Made by a program: the position numbers and the translations under genes. 64,000 bases of DNA from Aphanocapsa lilacina HA4352-LM1 (GTDB taxonomy: Bacteria > Cyanobacteriota > Cyanobacteriia > Gloeobacterales > Gloeobacteraceae): contig JAHHGR010000018.1 of NCBI GenBank assembly GCA_019359725.1, positions 1 to 64,000 of the forward strand, read 5' to 3'. Below the pieces are notes generated by a model. It did no database searches. It worked only from the letters and a program-made list of their open reading frames with translations, and was not told the DNA's origin. This document shows, one piece after another, positions 54,534 through 64,000 of this stretch (its first letter is position 1; every line of letters starts with the position of its first letter).

Positions 54534-56858
54534 ATGACCGCGCCGACCGAGTCCTCCCCATTTAGCTCCGCCGATCTGGCCCGCCACCGCCTGAGTCCCC
54601 AGGAGTACCGGCGCATCACCGAACTTATCGGACGCCACCCCAACCTTAACGAGTTGGGCATGTTCAGCGTCATGTGGTCGGAGCACTGCTGCTACAAAAA
54701 TTCCCGGCCGCTGCTCAAAGGCTTGCCAACCACCGGCCCGCGGGTGCTGGTGGGACCGGGCGAAAACGCCGGGGTGATCGATATCGGCGACGGCCTGCGC
54801 GTCGCCTTCAAAATCGAATCGCACAATCACCCGAGTGCCGTGGAGCCGTTTCAGGGGGCAGCCACCGGCGTCGGGGGCATTCTGCGCGACATTTTTACGA
54901 TGGGAGCGCGGCCCATCGCCTCGCTCAATTCGCTGCGCTTCGGACCGCTCGAAGACGCCCGCAACCGGGCGCTTTTTCGGGGCGTCGTCCACGGCATCGG
55001 CCACTACGGCAATTGTGTCGGAGTGCCCACGGTCGGGGGCGAGGTGTATTTTGATCCGACCTATTCCGGCAACCCGCTGGTGAATGCCATGGCCATCGGC
55101 GTGCTCGAAACCCCCGAGATCGTCCGCTCCGGGGCGGCGGGCATCGGCAACCCGGTGCTCTATGTCGGCTCTACCACCGGCCGCGACGGCATGGGTGGGG
55201 CAAGCTTCGCCTCGGCGGAACTTTCTGACGCATCGCAAAAGGACCGCCCCGCGGTGCAGGTGGGCGACCCGTTCACCGAAAAATCGCTCATCGAGGCGTG
55301 TCTGGAAGCTTTTCGCACCGGGGCGGTGGTGGCGGCTCAGGACATGGGGGCGGCGGGGCTCACCTGCTCCTCTTCGGAGATGGCCGCCAAGGGTGGGGTC
55401 GGCATCGAGATGGACCTCGACCTGGTGCCCGTGCGCGAGACGGGCATGGTGCCCTACGAATTTCTGCTTTCTGAGTCGCAGGAGCGTATGCTCTTCGTGG
55501 TCGAGAAGGGCCGCGAAGGCGAACTGATCGCTCTGTTTGAGCGCTGGGGACTGCACGCGGTGGTGGTGGGCCGGGTGATCGATGAGCCCCTAGTGCGCAT
55601 TTTTCACAGCGGCACAGTTGTGGCCGAACTCCCCGCCCGCGCCCTCACCGACGATGCCCCGGTCTATCCCCGAGCGGTGCTCCCCGAGCCCCCGGCTGCC
55701 ATCCTCAAGCTCAGGGCCTTCGACTGGCATTCGCTCGCTGAACCCGCCGACTACACCGAAGCGCTGCTTACGCTGCTCGACAGTCCGACGATTGGTTCCA
55801 AAAGTTGGGTCTACCGCCAGTACGACCACCAGGTGCAGAACAACACGGTGATCGTGCCGGGGGCAGCCGACGCCGCTGTCATTCGGGTGCGTCCGCAGAG
55901 TTTTGGTCCCGGCGAAGTCGAAGCGGTGCCGTTTACCGAGCGGGGCATCGCCGCCACGGTCGACTGCAACAGCCGCTACGTCTATCTCGACCCGTACCGG
56001 GGGGCAATGCTCGCCGTGGCCGAGGCGGCCCGCAACTTGAGCTGTGTAGGGGCCACTCCGCTCGCGATCACCGACAACCTCAATTTCGGTTCCCCCGAAA
56101 AGCCCGAAGGCTACTGGCAGCTGGCGATGGCCTGCCGGGGGATCGCAGACGCCTGCCTCGAACTGATGACCCCGGTCACCGGCGGCAACGTCTCGCTCTA
56201 CAACGAGACCCAAAGCGACGGCGGGACAACAGCCATCTACCCGACCCCCACGATCGGTATGGTCGGGCTTGTGGAAGATATCCACCGCACCTGCAGCCAG
56301 AATTTCAAGTCCCCCGGCGATCTGGTGTATCTGCTGGGGGGCGGCGAACCGACCCTAGGCGGATCCGAGTACCTGGCTTGTCTGCACGGCGTGGCGGCGG
56401 GCGAGCCTCCGGTTCTGGACATGGCCCTTGAAATCCAGGTGCAGTCGGTCTGCCGCCTGGGTATCGAGCGGGGGTTGTTCAAATCGGCCCACGACGTTGC
56501 CGAAGGTGGTCTTGCCGTTGCTCTGGCCGAGTGCTGCATCACAGGCAACCTGGGGCTCGACGCTGTGCTGGGGGCGAATCACCCGCGCGCCGATGTGGTG
56601 TGCTTCGGGGAGATGGCTGCCGCCATCATTGTCACCATCGATCCTTCCGATCAGGTCGCCTGCGAACTCTGGCTCGAATGCTCCCTAGCCGAGCGCTGGA
56701 AACTCCTGGGCACCGTCGCCGCGCAAAGTTTCGATCTGCGTGTCGAAAATCGCGATTGCCGCATCTCCACTTCCTGTGAGCGGCTCAAGACCACCTTCGA
56801 ACAAGCCATTTCCCGTCGGATGGAGCACATACCTGTCACCGAGGCACCCCAACGATGA
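54534..56858 (+). CDS. purL: Phosphoribosylformylglycinamidine synthase II
   Basis: 774 residues from ATG 54534 (TTG 54525 is also in frame). It is the small bacterial-type PurL that works with PurQ and PurS. Visible are [15 protein letters not shown], the ATP site [41 protein letters not shown]-like [16 protein letters not shown], and [15 protein letters not shown]. The second half repeats the fold with [15 protein letters not shown] and [13 protein letters not shown]. It converts FGAR to FGAM in purine synthesis. Its end overlaps purF by 4 bp (ATGA). Confidence 0.97.
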   Translation: MTAPTESSPFSSADLARHRLSPQEYRRITELIGRHPNLNELGMFSVMWSEHCCYKNSRPLLKGLPTTGPRVLVGPGENAGVIDIGDGLRVAFKIESHNHPSAVEPFQGAATGVGGILRDIFTMGARPIASLNSLRFGPLEDARNRALFRGVVHGIGHYGNCVGVPTVGGEVYFDPTYSGNPLVNAMAIGVLETPEIVRSGAAGIGNPVLYVGSTTGRDGMGGASFASAELSDASQKDRPAVQVGDPFTEKSLIEACLEAFRTGAVVAAQDMGAAGLTCSSSEMAAKGGVGIEMDLDLVPVRETGMVPYEFLLSESQERMLFVVEKGREGELIALFERWGLHAVVVGRVIDEPLVRIFHSGTVVAELPARALTDDAPVYPRAVLPEPPAAILKLRAFDWHSLAEPADYTEALLTLLDSPTIGSKSWVYRQYDHQVQNNTVIVPGAADAAVIRVRPQSFGPGEVEAVPFTERGIAATVDCNSRYVYLDPYRGAMLAVAEAARNLSCVGATPLAITDNLNFGSPEKPEGYWQLAMACRGIADACLELMTPVTGGNVSLYNETQSDGGTTAIYPTPTIGMVGLVEDIHRTCSQNFKSPGDLVYLLGGGEPTLGGSEYLACLHGVAAGEPPVLDMALEIQVQSVCRLGIERGLFKSAHDVAEGGLAVALAECCITGNLGLDAVLGANHPRADVVCFGEMAAAIIVTIDPSDQVACELWLECSLAERWKLLGTVAAQSFDLRVENRDCRISTSCERLKTTFEQAISRRMEHIPVTEAPQR

Positions 56859-58291
56859 CCTACGCTGCACCCTCTGCTCCTGACAAGCCTGAGGAGGCTT
56901 GCGGGGTCTTCGGCATCCTGGCGCCGGGCGAAGCCGTCGCCAAATTGACCTACTTCGGTCTGTTCGCGCTCCAGCATCGCGGCCAGGAGTCGGCGGGTAT
57001 CGCTGTGCTCGACGGCGACCGGCTAACGATGCACAAGGACATGGGTCTGGTCTCCCAGGTCTTTGACGAGGCACTTCTAAACGAGCTGCAGGGGCAATTG
57101 GCCGTGGGCCACACCCGCTACTCGACCACCGGCTCCAGCCGCAAGGTAAACGCCCAGCCGGTCGTCTCCCGCACGCGCCTCGGTCCGGTCGTCCTCGCCC
57201 ACAACGGCAACCTGGTCAACGCCGCCCAGTTGCGCGAAGAGTTGCTCGCCCGCGAGCACACCCTGCTGGCCACCACCGATTCTGAAGAGATTGTCCACGC
57301 CATCGGCGAGGCGGTCGACGACGGCAAGGGCTGGGTCGAGGGGACCATTCACGCCCTCAAGCGCTGCCGCGGCGCCTTCAGCCTGGCGATCGGCACCCCG
57401 GCGGGGCTGATGGGCACCCGCGACGCCAACGGCGTGCGTCCGCTGGTAATCGGCACCCTCAAGGGCCGGTACGTGCTTGCGAGTGAGACCTGTGCCCTCA
57501 GCATCATCGGTGCAAAGTACCTGCGCGACGTCGAGCCCGGCGAACTGGTGTTCATCACCGAATCGGGCCTGGAGTCCTACCACTGGGCGAAGCCCGAACC
57601 GCGGATGTGCATCTTCGAGATGATCTACTTTGCCCGCCCCGATTCGCGCGTGAACGCCGAGAGCCTCTACACCTACCGCGAGCGGCTGGGCGAGATCCTC
57701 GCTCAGGAGGCCCCTGTGGAGGCGGACGTCGTCATCCCGGTCCCCGACTCGGGTACCCCCGCCGCCATCGGCTACGCCCGCGCCTCCGGCATTCTTTTCC
57801 AGCAAGGTCTCATCAAGAATCACTACGTAGGCCGCACGTTCATCCAACCCACCCAGACGATGCGCGAGGCGGGCATCAAGATGAAGCTCAATCCGTTGCC
57901 CGACGTCATCGAAGGCAAGCGGATCGTAATCGTCGACGATTCGATCGTGCGCGGCACCACCAGCCGCAAGATTGTCCAGGCCCTGCGCGACAGCGGTGCG
58001 CGCGAGGTGCACATGCGCATCTCCTCGCCCCCGGTCACCCATCCCTGTTTCTACGGCATCGACACCGACTCGCAGGACCAGTTGATTGCCGCCACCAAGA
58101 GCGTGGATGAAATTGCCCGGCACATCGAAGTGGACAGCCTCGCCTACTTGAGTGTCGAAGGGATGCTCAAGGCGACCCGCACCGACGGCCAGGGCTTTTG
58201 CACCGCCTGCTTCACCGGCGATTACCCGATTCCGATTCCCGATGAGATCCGTCGCACCAAACTGGTGCTCGAAAAAACCGCAGCTAGCTGA
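56855..58291 (+). CDS. purF: Amidophosphoribosyltransferase
   Basis: 478 residues. The propeptide before the catalytic Cys ends at DKPEEA, followed by [11 protein letters not shown], the N-terminal nucleophile of class II glutamine amidotransferases. THNGNL-type AHNGNLVNA and [10 protein letters not shown] continue this domain. The PRPP-binding loop is [20 protein letters not shown]. The first committed step of purine synthesis. The overlap with purL indicates coupled translation. Confidence 0.97.
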   Translation: MTYAAPSAPDKPEEACGVFGILAPGEAVAKLTYFGLFALQHRGQESAGIAVLDGDRLTMHKDMGLVSQVFDEALLNELQGQLAVGHTRYSTTGSSRKVNAQPVVSRTRLGPVVLAHNGNLVNAAQLREELLAREHTLLATTDSEEIVHAIGEAVDDGKGWVEGTIHALKRCRGAFSLAIGTPAGLMGTRDANGVRPLVIGTLKGRYVLASETCALSIIGAKYLRDVEPGELVFITESGLESYHWAKPEPRMCIFEMIYFARPDSRVNAESLYTYRERLGEILAQEAPVEADVVIPVPDSGTPAAIGYARASGILFQQGLIKNHYVGRTFIQPTQTMREAGIKMKLNPLPDVIEGKRIVIVDDSIVRGTTSRKIVQALRDSGAREVHMRISSPPVTHPCFYGIDTDSQDQLIAATKSVDEIARHIEVDSLAYLSVEGMLKATRTDGQGFCTACFTGDYPIPIPDEIRRTKLVLEKTAAS

Positions 58292-58430
58292 TCCGGATTC
58301 CAGAGCCTCGGCTAAGTGACATTCTGGCACTGCGGCAGGTGCTTTACTCTGGAGGCCCAGACCCGGGCTCGGCATAGGAAGACTCAAAATTCGTGACCGA
58401 GGAATTCGGTCAAAACAGGATTAGAGAAAA

Positions 58431-58503
58431 TACCCCCAACCGGATTCGAACCGGTGTCGCCTCCGTGAAAGGGAGGTGTCCTGGGCCTCTAGACGATGGG
58501 GGC
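58431..58503 (-). tRNA. tRNA-Glu (UUC)
   Basis: On the minus strand: acceptor GCCCCCA/TGGGGGT, D arm GTCT/GGAC, anticodon stem CCTCC/GGAGG with loop CTTTCAC (anticodon TTC, plus-strand 58467-58469), T arm CCGG TTCGAAT CCGG, discriminator A. CCA is not encoded. In phototrophs this tRNA also supplies glutamate for 5-aminolevulinate and so chlorophyll and heme. Confidence 0.96.
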
Positions 58504-58558
58504 GAGGCACAATTTCTTATTATGGGGGCAGATCCGATAGAGCGTCAACCTTCGCAGA

Positions 58559-59152
58559 TCAGGACCACTCGCCGTGTTCGCAGGAGAGGTTTTCGACCGC
58601 ATCGATGGCCTGCTCCAGTTCGACAACCAACGGATGGTCGCTATCCAGCCAGAGACGCACGGCAGAAAGCACCTCCCGGTAGTACCGGAGCGTCGGTTGC
58701 GCACCGCGCCCGAAGTAATCCCAGACTGCGAGGCCGCCGGTGCGCAGTGCGTTTGCCATCGATTGGGCATTGTGCAGGGCATCGGCGGCTTTTAAGGCGG
58801 CCACCTCCGGCCCGGCGGCGCACAGGTGCTCGATGGCGAGGCGCTTGCGTTCTTCCCAGACAATCTTTTTGCCATTGCACATTTTGATCTCGGAGACTGC
58901 CTCCACCAACCGGGCGACTTGCACACCGAAGGCCATCTCGATCGCTTCCAGGCTGACATTGCAGTCTTCGACGACATCGTGCAGCAAAGCGGCAATCGCT
59001 ACATCTTCGCTGTAGCCGCAGCGGATGAGCAGCAGCGAGACGTGAAACGGATGCATCACGTAGGGAATGTTGGTGCCCTTGCGCCACTGGTCGCGGTGGG
59101 CTGTAGCGGCAAGAATAAGCGCGTCGTTGTAGCGGTCGGAGTAGATAGACAT
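58559..59152 (-). CDS. HD-domain protein, small alarmone hydrolase (SpoT/MESH1-like)
   Basis: 197 residues. AATAHRDQWRKGTNIPYVMH is the conserved start of the RelA/SpoT HD hydrolase domain. AALLHDVVEDCNV holds the HD motif followed by the ED motif, and AADALHNAQSM contains the downstream Asp/Asn. No synthetase, TGS or ACT domain follows, so it is a stand-alone hydrolase. It probably hydrolyses (p)ppGpp or a related nucleotide such as NADPH. It is transcribed leftwards, towards tRNA-Glu. Confidence 0.82.
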   Translation of the reverse strand: MSIYSDRYNDALILAATAHRDQWRKGTNIPYVMHPFHVSLLLIRCGYSEDVAIAALLHDVVEDCNVSLEAIEMAFGVQVARLVEAVSEIKMCNGKKIVWEERKRLAIEHLCAAGPEVAALKAADALHNAQSMANALRTGGLAVWDYFGRGAQPTLRYYREVLSAVRLWLDSDHPLVVELEQAIDAVENLSCEHGEWS

Positions 59153-59283
59153 GGGGCAAAGAGCGCGGTCATGGCCTTCAGGCTATCACTCCGGCTTCTT
59201 GGGGCGTAAGTCTGACGGACCGTCTTTTGACAGGCCCCCACGCACTGTCTGAGCATGAGCGAGTGTTATCGCCCAAGTTTTCC

Positions 59284-61341
59284 ATGAATTCCCACGCCCT
59301 CCATTGTGCCTTCGCCTGGACCCTGGCGCTATGCCTTCCCGTGTCCTGCCTGGCACAGACGGTCGCTACCCGCGCCGATCTGAACACTCCCCTATATTCA
59401 GCCCGCGACTTGATAGCCCCCGCCCTCGCCCAGGCGGAGCCCGCCCAGTCCGATTCGCCACCAGCAGAGACGCCCCCGGTGCTCTCGCCCCAGGTAGAGA
59501 CGTTGCAGCCGCTGCCGCCGGTAGCGCCGGTCTACACGGTACCCGCCGCCCAGATCGAAAAGCAGGGTTCCCAGAGCCTGGCGGACGTGTTGCGCGGCAT
59601 GCCGGGCTTTGCGGTCAACGACGTCGGACCGGCGGCGGATATTCATACCGGCACCTACTACCGGGGATCATCTATCAACCAGTCGACATTTTTGCTCAAC
59701 GGTCGCCCCTACGGCACCAACATCAGCACCTACCACGGCGCCACCGACCTCAACGCCCTGCCGGTCGAATCGATCGAAAAAGTCGATCTCTCCAGCGGCG
59801 CCAGCTCGACGCTCTACGGCACGGAAGGCTTTGGCGGCGTGGTGAACGTAATCACCAAAAAAGGCAAAGGCCCGCCCCAATTCAAAGCGGGCGCCGAGTG
59901 GGGCAATTACTCCCAGGCGAACTATCAGGCAAGTTTCTCCGGGTCCACCGAGCAGTTGAGCTACCGGGTGGGCTATCAGAGTTTTTTGACCGACAACCGC
60001 TACTACGTGCCGGAAGCATCGATCAATCGCGGCGCGGACGGGTTGCTTTTCAACGGCGACACCTACCGCAACAGCTACTCGGGCAACTTTACCTTTGACA
60101 TCGACCCGCGCAATGCCATCAGCCTCGATGTCACCAAGATCCTCTCGCGACGCGGATTGTTGTACTTTGGTTTTCCCGGCAGCTGCAGTCCGACCCTGGC
60201 GCTGCAGTGCGACCGCCTCGACCACGACGGCCTCAACCTGGGCCTGGGATCGCGCCATCAGCTTGGGGCGGGCGAGGATTCGGTGCTCACGGTCAACCTC
60301 GGCTACAACCAGGATTACTTCAACACCTACGGTCCCACCGGCGTGCGCTTCAACCGCACCGGCACCCTCGACACCAGCTTGCTGAGCGCCCGCGTCGAAC
60401 ACGACTGGAAGACTGCCCCCAATCTGCAGTTGCGCTACGGTCTCGATGCCACCAGCAACCAACTCAATAGCGACACGCTCAGCACCCTGCCCAATCGGGC
60501 GCCCCTCAACGAAGTCGAAAACCGGGCCGTCTTTAACGGCGCCCTGTTCGCCCTGGCAAGCTGGAGCGTAGCCCCCTCGGCGGCCCTCGAACTGGGGCTA
60601 CGCCAGACGGTAAACAGCCGCTTCAACAGTTACACCAACCCGAGCGCCGGTTTTCGCTGGGCGCTCAGCCCCGATGTCGCCCTGCGCGCAAGCTGGGTGC
60701 TCGCCCAGCGCAACCCCGGTCTCGATCAGCTCTACGTCTACGACACGGTGCACGGCTGGCTGCCCAACGATCAATTGGTGCCTGAGACCGGTTCGGCCTA
60801 CACCGCCGGCTTCGACGTGCGTTTCAGCGACGCGCTCGAAGGCAAATTCACCTACTTCGGCAGCGGCCTGAATAATCGCCTTGCCGTCGTGACCGGCCAA
60901 TGGCAGAATGTCGGGGCGGTGGCCACCAACGGCCTGGAGGCGGCGGTGCGCTGGCAGATGGCCCCGCAGTGGTCGAGTTTTCTCAACTACACCTACACCG
61001 ACGCGCGCATTCTCACCGGCCCGGAATCGGGACTGCAATTGGGCTTTGTACCCTACTCGGTCGGGCAGGCCGGGATAGGCTACGACAGCAGCGGCTGGCA
61101 GGCCAATGTGCAGGTTACCTACGGCAGCGGCTCGCGCCGGGCATTTTTTAATTTCGACAGCACCAATACCGATTTCTCGCCCCCCTGGGCCTCGCTCGAT
61201 CTTAGAGCCCGCATCCCGATCAACTCCAATCTGGCCCTCACCGCCTATATCGAGAACCTGCTCGATATCCCCTACGAGCGGGTCAACCGCACCTACACTC
61301 CCGGACTGCTCTATCGGATCGGGTTGCAGACGAGTTTCTAG
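59284..61341 (+). CDS. TonB-dependent outer-membrane receptor
   Basis: 685 residues from ATG 59284, which begins a good signal peptide (CAFAWTLALCLPVSCLAQ). The linker (about 50-95) is Pro-rich. The plug shows VPAAQIEKQGSQSLADVLRG, GMPGFAVNDVG, YYRGSSINQSTFLLNGRPY, VESIEKVDLSSGASSTLYG and GFGGVVNVITKKGKG. The barrel ends in terminal Phe (YRIGLQTSF). No clear TonB box is visible and no Fur-box-like site lies before it, in contrast to the receptor at 17065. It heads a cassette with NIL, SBP56-family and ferredoxin genes, suggesting a substrate other than a siderophore. Confidence 0.9.
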   Translation: MNSHALHCAFAWTLALCLPVSCLAQTVATRADLNTPLYSARDLIAPALAQAEPAQSDSPPAETPPVLSPQVETLQPLPPVAPVYTVPAAQIEKQGSQSLADVLRGMPGFAVNDVGPAADIHTGTYYRGSSINQSTFLLNGRPYGTNISTYHGATDLNALPVESIEKVDLSSGASSTLYGTEGFGGVVNVITKKGKGPPQFKAGAEWGNYSQANYQASFSGSTEQLSYRVGYQSFLTDNRYYVPEASINRGADGLLFNGDTYRNSYSGNFTFDIDPRNAISLDVTKILSRRGLLYFGFPGSCSPTLALQCDRLDHDGLNLGLGSRHQLGAGEDSVLTVNLGYNQDYFNTYGPTGVRFNRTGTLDTSLLSARVEHDWKTAPNLQLRYGLDATSNQLNSDTLSTLPNRAPLNEVENRAVFNGALFALASWSVAPSAALELGLRQTVNSRFNSYTNPSAGFRWALSPDVALRASWVLAQRNPGLDQLYVYDTVHGWLPNDQLVPETGSAYTAGFDVRFSDALEGKFTYFGSGLNNRLAVVTGQWQNVGAVATNGLEAAVRWQMAPQWSSFLNYTYTDARILTGPESGLQLGFVPYSVGQAGIGYDSSGWQANVQVTYGSGSRRAFFNFDSTNTDFSPPWASLDLRARIPINSNLALTAYIENLLDIPYERVNRTYTPGLLYRIGLQTSF

Positions 61342-61448
61342 CCGGACCATGCCGCAAATACAGTTTGCTGATAGGATTGCAGTAATTTCGTTTTGATTCC
61401 CATGGACAGGCTTCCCTTCGCGCTCGGCCGGCAGTTGCCGCTGAGCGG

Positions 61449-62033
61449 GTGATCGCTGCGCTCAGCCCCGAAACGGTACGGTTGCGCCTGCGCGTTCCGG
61501 GTGAATATCGCGGCGAACCGATGATTACGACGTTGATCGCCCGCTGGGGAATAAGTGTCTGCATTACGGGTGCCGAGTTGCCCTCGCAGCCGACGGGTGA
61601 CGGTCGGTTCGAGCTGTCGCTGGTGGGATCGCCGCCGGACCTGCTGCGGGGAGTGCTCTATCTGCAGGATGCCGGCGTCGAAATCGAGCAGATGCAGACG
61701 GGCTACGGGTCGGGGGAATTTTGCCACTGGGTGCGCAGCGCCTTCGAGCAGACTGCTGCTGATACCGGGTGTACCGTGGAAGCTATTCATTCGGATGAAT
61801 GGGTGAGCGCGCGCGTCGAGCTTAGTGTCAAGCGAATCCATCGCGAGCAACCGGTACTTGCCCGTCTGGTGGAAAAATTTGGCCTGCGGATGAATATTAC
61901 CCGTGCTCGCCTCGGACCGGAGCAACCGGACGGTTGGTTTGTGCTTGAGCTTGGGGGCGAGCCGCGGCAGTTGGCGGCGGGTCTTGCGTACCTGCGCGAG
62001 CGCTGCGAAAGGTTCTCGGCCTATCCAGATTGA
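61449..62033 (+). CDS. Tandem NIL-domain protein
   Basis: 194 residues from GTG 61449. Two NIL domains follow each other: SPETVRLRLRVPGEYRGEPM with ITTLIARWGISVCITGAELP (about 5-75), and VSARVELSVKRIHREQPVLA with LVEKFGLRMNITRARLGP (about 115-185). NIL domains usually form the C-terminal sensor of the methionine importer ATPase MetN, where they bind methionine. Stand-alone NIL proteins are known in cyanobacteria, some with ferredoxins. This one could sense or bind a sulfur compound for the surrounding cassette. Confidence 0.78.
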   Translation: MIAALSPETVRLRLRVPGEYRGEPMITTLIARWGISVCITGAELPSQPTGDGRFELSLVGSPPDLLRGVLYLQDAGVEIEQMQTGYGSGEFCHWVRSAFEQTAADTGCTVEAIHSDEWVSARVELSVKRIHREQPVLARLVEKFGLRMNITRARLGPEQPDGWFVLELGGEPRQLAAGLAYLRERCERFSAYPD

Positions 62034-62096
62034 AAACCCGGCCCCAGTTTGTCGGTGGTTTTTGTCGATGTACCCGAAATCTGTGAGGAAAAACCC

Positions 62097-63458
62097 ATGA
62101 CCCAGACGCACACCCCCTGTTGCGGTCCCGGCTACGCCTCTCCAGAAGCGGCGATGCGGGCGGACAGCGAGAAATTGCTCTACACGACGGCGCTCTACGT
62201 CGGTTCGGACGTGCAGGCCCCCGACTATCTGGCGACCGTCGATGTCGATCCCCAATCGCCCGCGTACTCCCGGGTGATCCACCGCCTGCCCATGCCCTAT
62301 CTCGGCGACGAGCTGCACCATTTCGGCTGGAACGCCTGCAGTTCTTGCCACGGCGATCCCGGCCGATCGCGGCGCTTTTTGATCTTGCCTGGGATCCGCT
62401 CCAGCCGGATTTATATCGTCGATACCGAAGAGGCGCGCGCCCCGCGGCTGCACAAAGTGCTCGAGCCCGAGGAAATTAAGGCAAAAACCAACCTTACAGC
62501 GCCCCACACGGTGCACTGCCTGGCGGACGGGCAGGTGATGATCTCGATGCTGGGGGACGGCGAAGGACAGGGGCCGGGGGGCTTCTTGCTGCTCGACGAA
62601 CGGTTTGAAATCGCCGGGCGCTGGGAAAACCAGGCCGACGGCATGCGCTTCAACTACGACTTCTGGTACCAGCCGCGCCACAACGTCATGGTCAGTAGCG
62701 AGTGGGGAGCCCCCCGCACGTTCTATCCGGGATTCGACCTGGCCGATGTCGCCGCAGGTCGCTATGGCCGCCGGATCCATTTTTGGGATTGGCAGCAGCG
62801 CGCTTTGGTCCAGAGCGTTGATCTGGGCGAGGAGGGACTGATTCCGCTGGAGTTGCGCTTTTTGCACAATCCCGAGAGCACCCGCGGTTTTGTCGCCGCC
62901 GCCTTGAGCAGCAACCTCTGGCACTGGTCACGGCAAAATGGCGATTGGCAGATCCAGAAAGTGGTCGACGTGCCCGCCGTCGAAGTCGAGGGCTGGCCAA
63001 TCCCGGTGCCTTCACTGATCACCGATCAGCTGATCTCCATGGACGATCGGTACCTCTATTTTTCCAACTGGCTGCACGGCGACCTGCGCCAGTACGACAT
63101 CGGCGATCCTTTGCACCCGAAGCTGACAGGACAGGTCTGGTGCGGCGGATTGTTGGGCAAAAGCGGCCAGGTGCAGGGCCATACGCTCCGGGGCGGTCCC
63201 CAGATGCTCCAGTTGAGCCTGGACGGCAAACGGCTCTACGTGACCAATTCGCTGTTCAGCACCTGGGACAACCAGTTTTACCCGGATCTCAACGCAGCCG
63301 GTTCCTACCTGTTGCAGATCGACTGCGACACCGAGCGGGGCGGGCTCGCCATCAACGCAGATTTTTACGTCGACTTCGGCAAAGAACCCGAAGGACCGGC
63401 CCGCGCCCACGAAATGCGCTACCCGGGCGGAGACTGCACCTCCGACATCTGGATTTAG
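62097..63458 (+). CDS. Selenium-binding protein SBP56 / methanethiol oxidase family
   Basis: 453 residues from ATG 62097 (AGGAA upstream). The family start [13 protein letters not shown], the metal/Cys region [17 protein letters not shown] (about 75-91), [52 protein letters not shown] and the C-terminal [16 protein letters not shown] are all present. Bacterial and human members oxidise methanethiol to formaldehyde, H2S and H2O2 with copper. No signal peptide is seen, so it is probably cytoplasmic, while some bacterial MTOs are exported. The ferredoxin gene starts 4 bp after its stop codon. Confidence 0.92.
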   Translation: MTQTHTPCCGPGYASPEAAMRADSEKLLYTTALYVGSDVQAPDYLATVDVDPQSPAYSRVIHRLPMPYLGDELHHFGWNACSSCHGDPGRSRRFLILPGIRSSRIYIVDTEEARAPRLHKVLEPEEIKAKTNLTAPHTVHCLADGQVMISMLGDGEGQGPGGFLLLDERFEIAGRWENQADGMRFNYDFWYQPRHNVMVSSEWGAPRTFYPGFDLADVAAGRYGRRIHFWDWQQRALVQSVDLGEEGLIPLELRFLHNPESTRGFVAAALSSNLWHWSRQNGDWQIQKVVDVPAVEVEGWPIPVPSLITDQLISMDDRYLYFSNWLHGDLRQYDIGDPLHPKLTGQVWCGGLLGKSGQVQGHTLRGGPQMLQLSLDGKRLYVTNSLFSTWDNQFYPDLNAAGSYLLQIDCDTERGGLAINADFYVDFGKEPEGPARAHEMRYPGGDCTSDIWI

Positions 63459-63462
63459 TGCG

Positions 63463-63783
63463 GTGTCGACCTACCGGGTGGAGATGGTCAATCGCGATGG
63501 TCAGGTTCTGGTGGTGAGCGCGGAGCAATCGATTCTGGCGGCAGCCGAAGCGGCCGGGATCGCGCTGCCCTTCGGCTGTCGCTACGGAGTCTGCATCACC
63601 TGTGCAGCCCGACTGATCGCCGGAAAGGTAGAGCACTCGCGCACCGTTGCCCTCAAGCCGGAGCAGCTCGCCGCCGACTTCGTCCTGCTGTGTGTTGCAC
63701 ACCTCCGCTCGGACAGTCGGCTGCAAGTCGGTCTGGAGAGCCAGTGGGAGCTTTATCGCAATCCCTGGAGACCTACGATTTAA
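63463..63783 (+). CDS. [2Fe-2S] ferredoxin, plant-type fold
   Basis: 106 residues from a GTG. Cluster ligands: PFGCRYGVCITCAARLIAGK (C-x4-C-x2-C) and VLLCVAHLRSDSRL (fourth Cys), the plant-type spacing. A long C-terminal tail (QWELYRNPWRP) is unusual. The gene follows the SBP56-family gene by 4 bp. It may carry electrons to or from that enzyme or another partner of the cassette. Confidence 0.88.
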   Translation: MSTYRVEMVNRDGQVLVVSAEQSILAAAEAAGIALPFGCRYGVCITCAARLIAGKVEHSRTVALKPEQLAADFVLLCVAHLRSDSRLQVGLESQWELYRNPWRPTI

Positions 63784-63982
63784 GCTGCTCCTCGGCGCGG
63801 TGGAGCATGTTGTGCTGGAGGTTCTCCTGGTGGCGGCGCTGCTCGGTGAGCAACTCCCGCGCCTCCTCGGTGATGGGCTCAGATTCGGCTTCCTCGGCGC
63901 GCACGAGCATGTTGTGATCGAGATTTTCCTGCTGGTGGCGCTTTTCGGTGATGATCTCGCGCTTCTCTTCGTCCGGGTGCAT
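63773..63982 (-). CDS. Small acidic protein made of a duplicated 34-residue unit
   Basis: 69 residues, with GGAGGTG before the ATG. The halves are similar: IITEKRHQQENLDHNMLVRA and LLTEQRRHQENLQHNMLHRA, each followed by EEA or EEQ. It is highly helical and charged. I do not recognise the family, though similar short proteins exist in cyanobacteria. Its last 11 bp overlap the end of the ferredoxin gene. Confidence 0.65.
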   Translation of the reverse strand: MHPDEEKREIITEKRHQQENLDHNMLVRAEEAESEPITEEARELLTEQRRHQENLQHNMLHRAEEQLKS

Positions 63983-64000
63983 AACCCACCTCCGAATGTG

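Overview
The window is a high-GC chromosomal segment from a cyanobacterium. It carries photosystem II genes (psbM, psbB, psbT, psbN, psbH), a GlnB-type PII protein with the cyanobacterial T-loop, and a RarA fused to a methyltransferase-like domain as seen in cyanobacteria. The GC-rich coding, the enlarged CP47 and the many TonB-dependent receptor and insertion-sequence traces fit a Gloeobacter-like (thylakoid-less) lineage. That genus assignment is inference from memory, not a database result.

Layout. 1-0.93 kb: graveyard of insertion sequences (two IS30-type 3' ends and an IS5-type remnant). 0.93-2.0 kb: thrC. 2.0-7.2 kb: complete rRNA operon, 16S-tRNA-Ile-tRNA-Ala-23S-5S, with a promoter, RNase III-type processing stems and a terminator. 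7.2-16.9 kb: larB, an alkyltransferase-like protein, an NmrA-type reductase, a proteasome-like Ntn hydrolase, a thioesterase, an esterase/META remnant, aspartase, an iron-type alcohol dehydrogenase, UspA, a cation efflux protein and a CBS-CCA-adding enzyme. 17-23.3 kb: TonB receptor behind a Fur-box-like site, an IS3 scrap, an NTF2-like protein, glnB, a BioD/DRTGG protein and a HAD hydrolase. 23.5-29.6 kb: sdhA, a GNAT protein, PhoD (Tat substrate), tsaE, a NYN nuclease-like protein and coaX. 29.5-34 kb: a small MITE-like element, an FG-GAP remnant, then the photosystem II cluster psbM-fdx-psbB-psbT-psbN-psbH and tatA. 34-44 kb: ggt, HEAT-repeat protein, sigma factor, ubiD-plsC, trpS, gltA. 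44-49.5 kb: an IS1182-like remnant, then a regulatory island of anti-sigma/ECF sigma, a divergent Crp/Fnr regulator, two small secreted repeat proteins, a b-type cytochrome and a molybdopterin oxidoreductase. 49.7-58.5 kb: peroxiredoxin-like, rarA, cupin, VKOR-thioredoxin, purL-purF, tRNA-Glu. 58.5-64 kb: an HD alarmone-type hydrolase, then a tight cassette of TonB receptor, tandem-NIL protein, selenium-binding/methanethiol oxidase-family protein and ferredoxin.

The most interesting systems are two. The first is the ECF sigma/anti-sigma island at 44.9-49.4 kb, where matching -35/-10 boxes lie in front of the sigma gene and the divergent Crp gene, with a weaker copy in front of the heptad-repeat peptide gene. 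The second is the TonB-NIL-SBP56-ferredoxin cassette at 59.3-63.8 kb, which looks like a sulfur- or metal-compound uptake and oxidation unit. Also notable are a bacterial proteasome-like Ntn hydrolase with Thr1 and Asp17 but no Lys33, a 91-bp MITE-like element flanked by TTAG, and a plastid-like psbB-T-N-H gene order.
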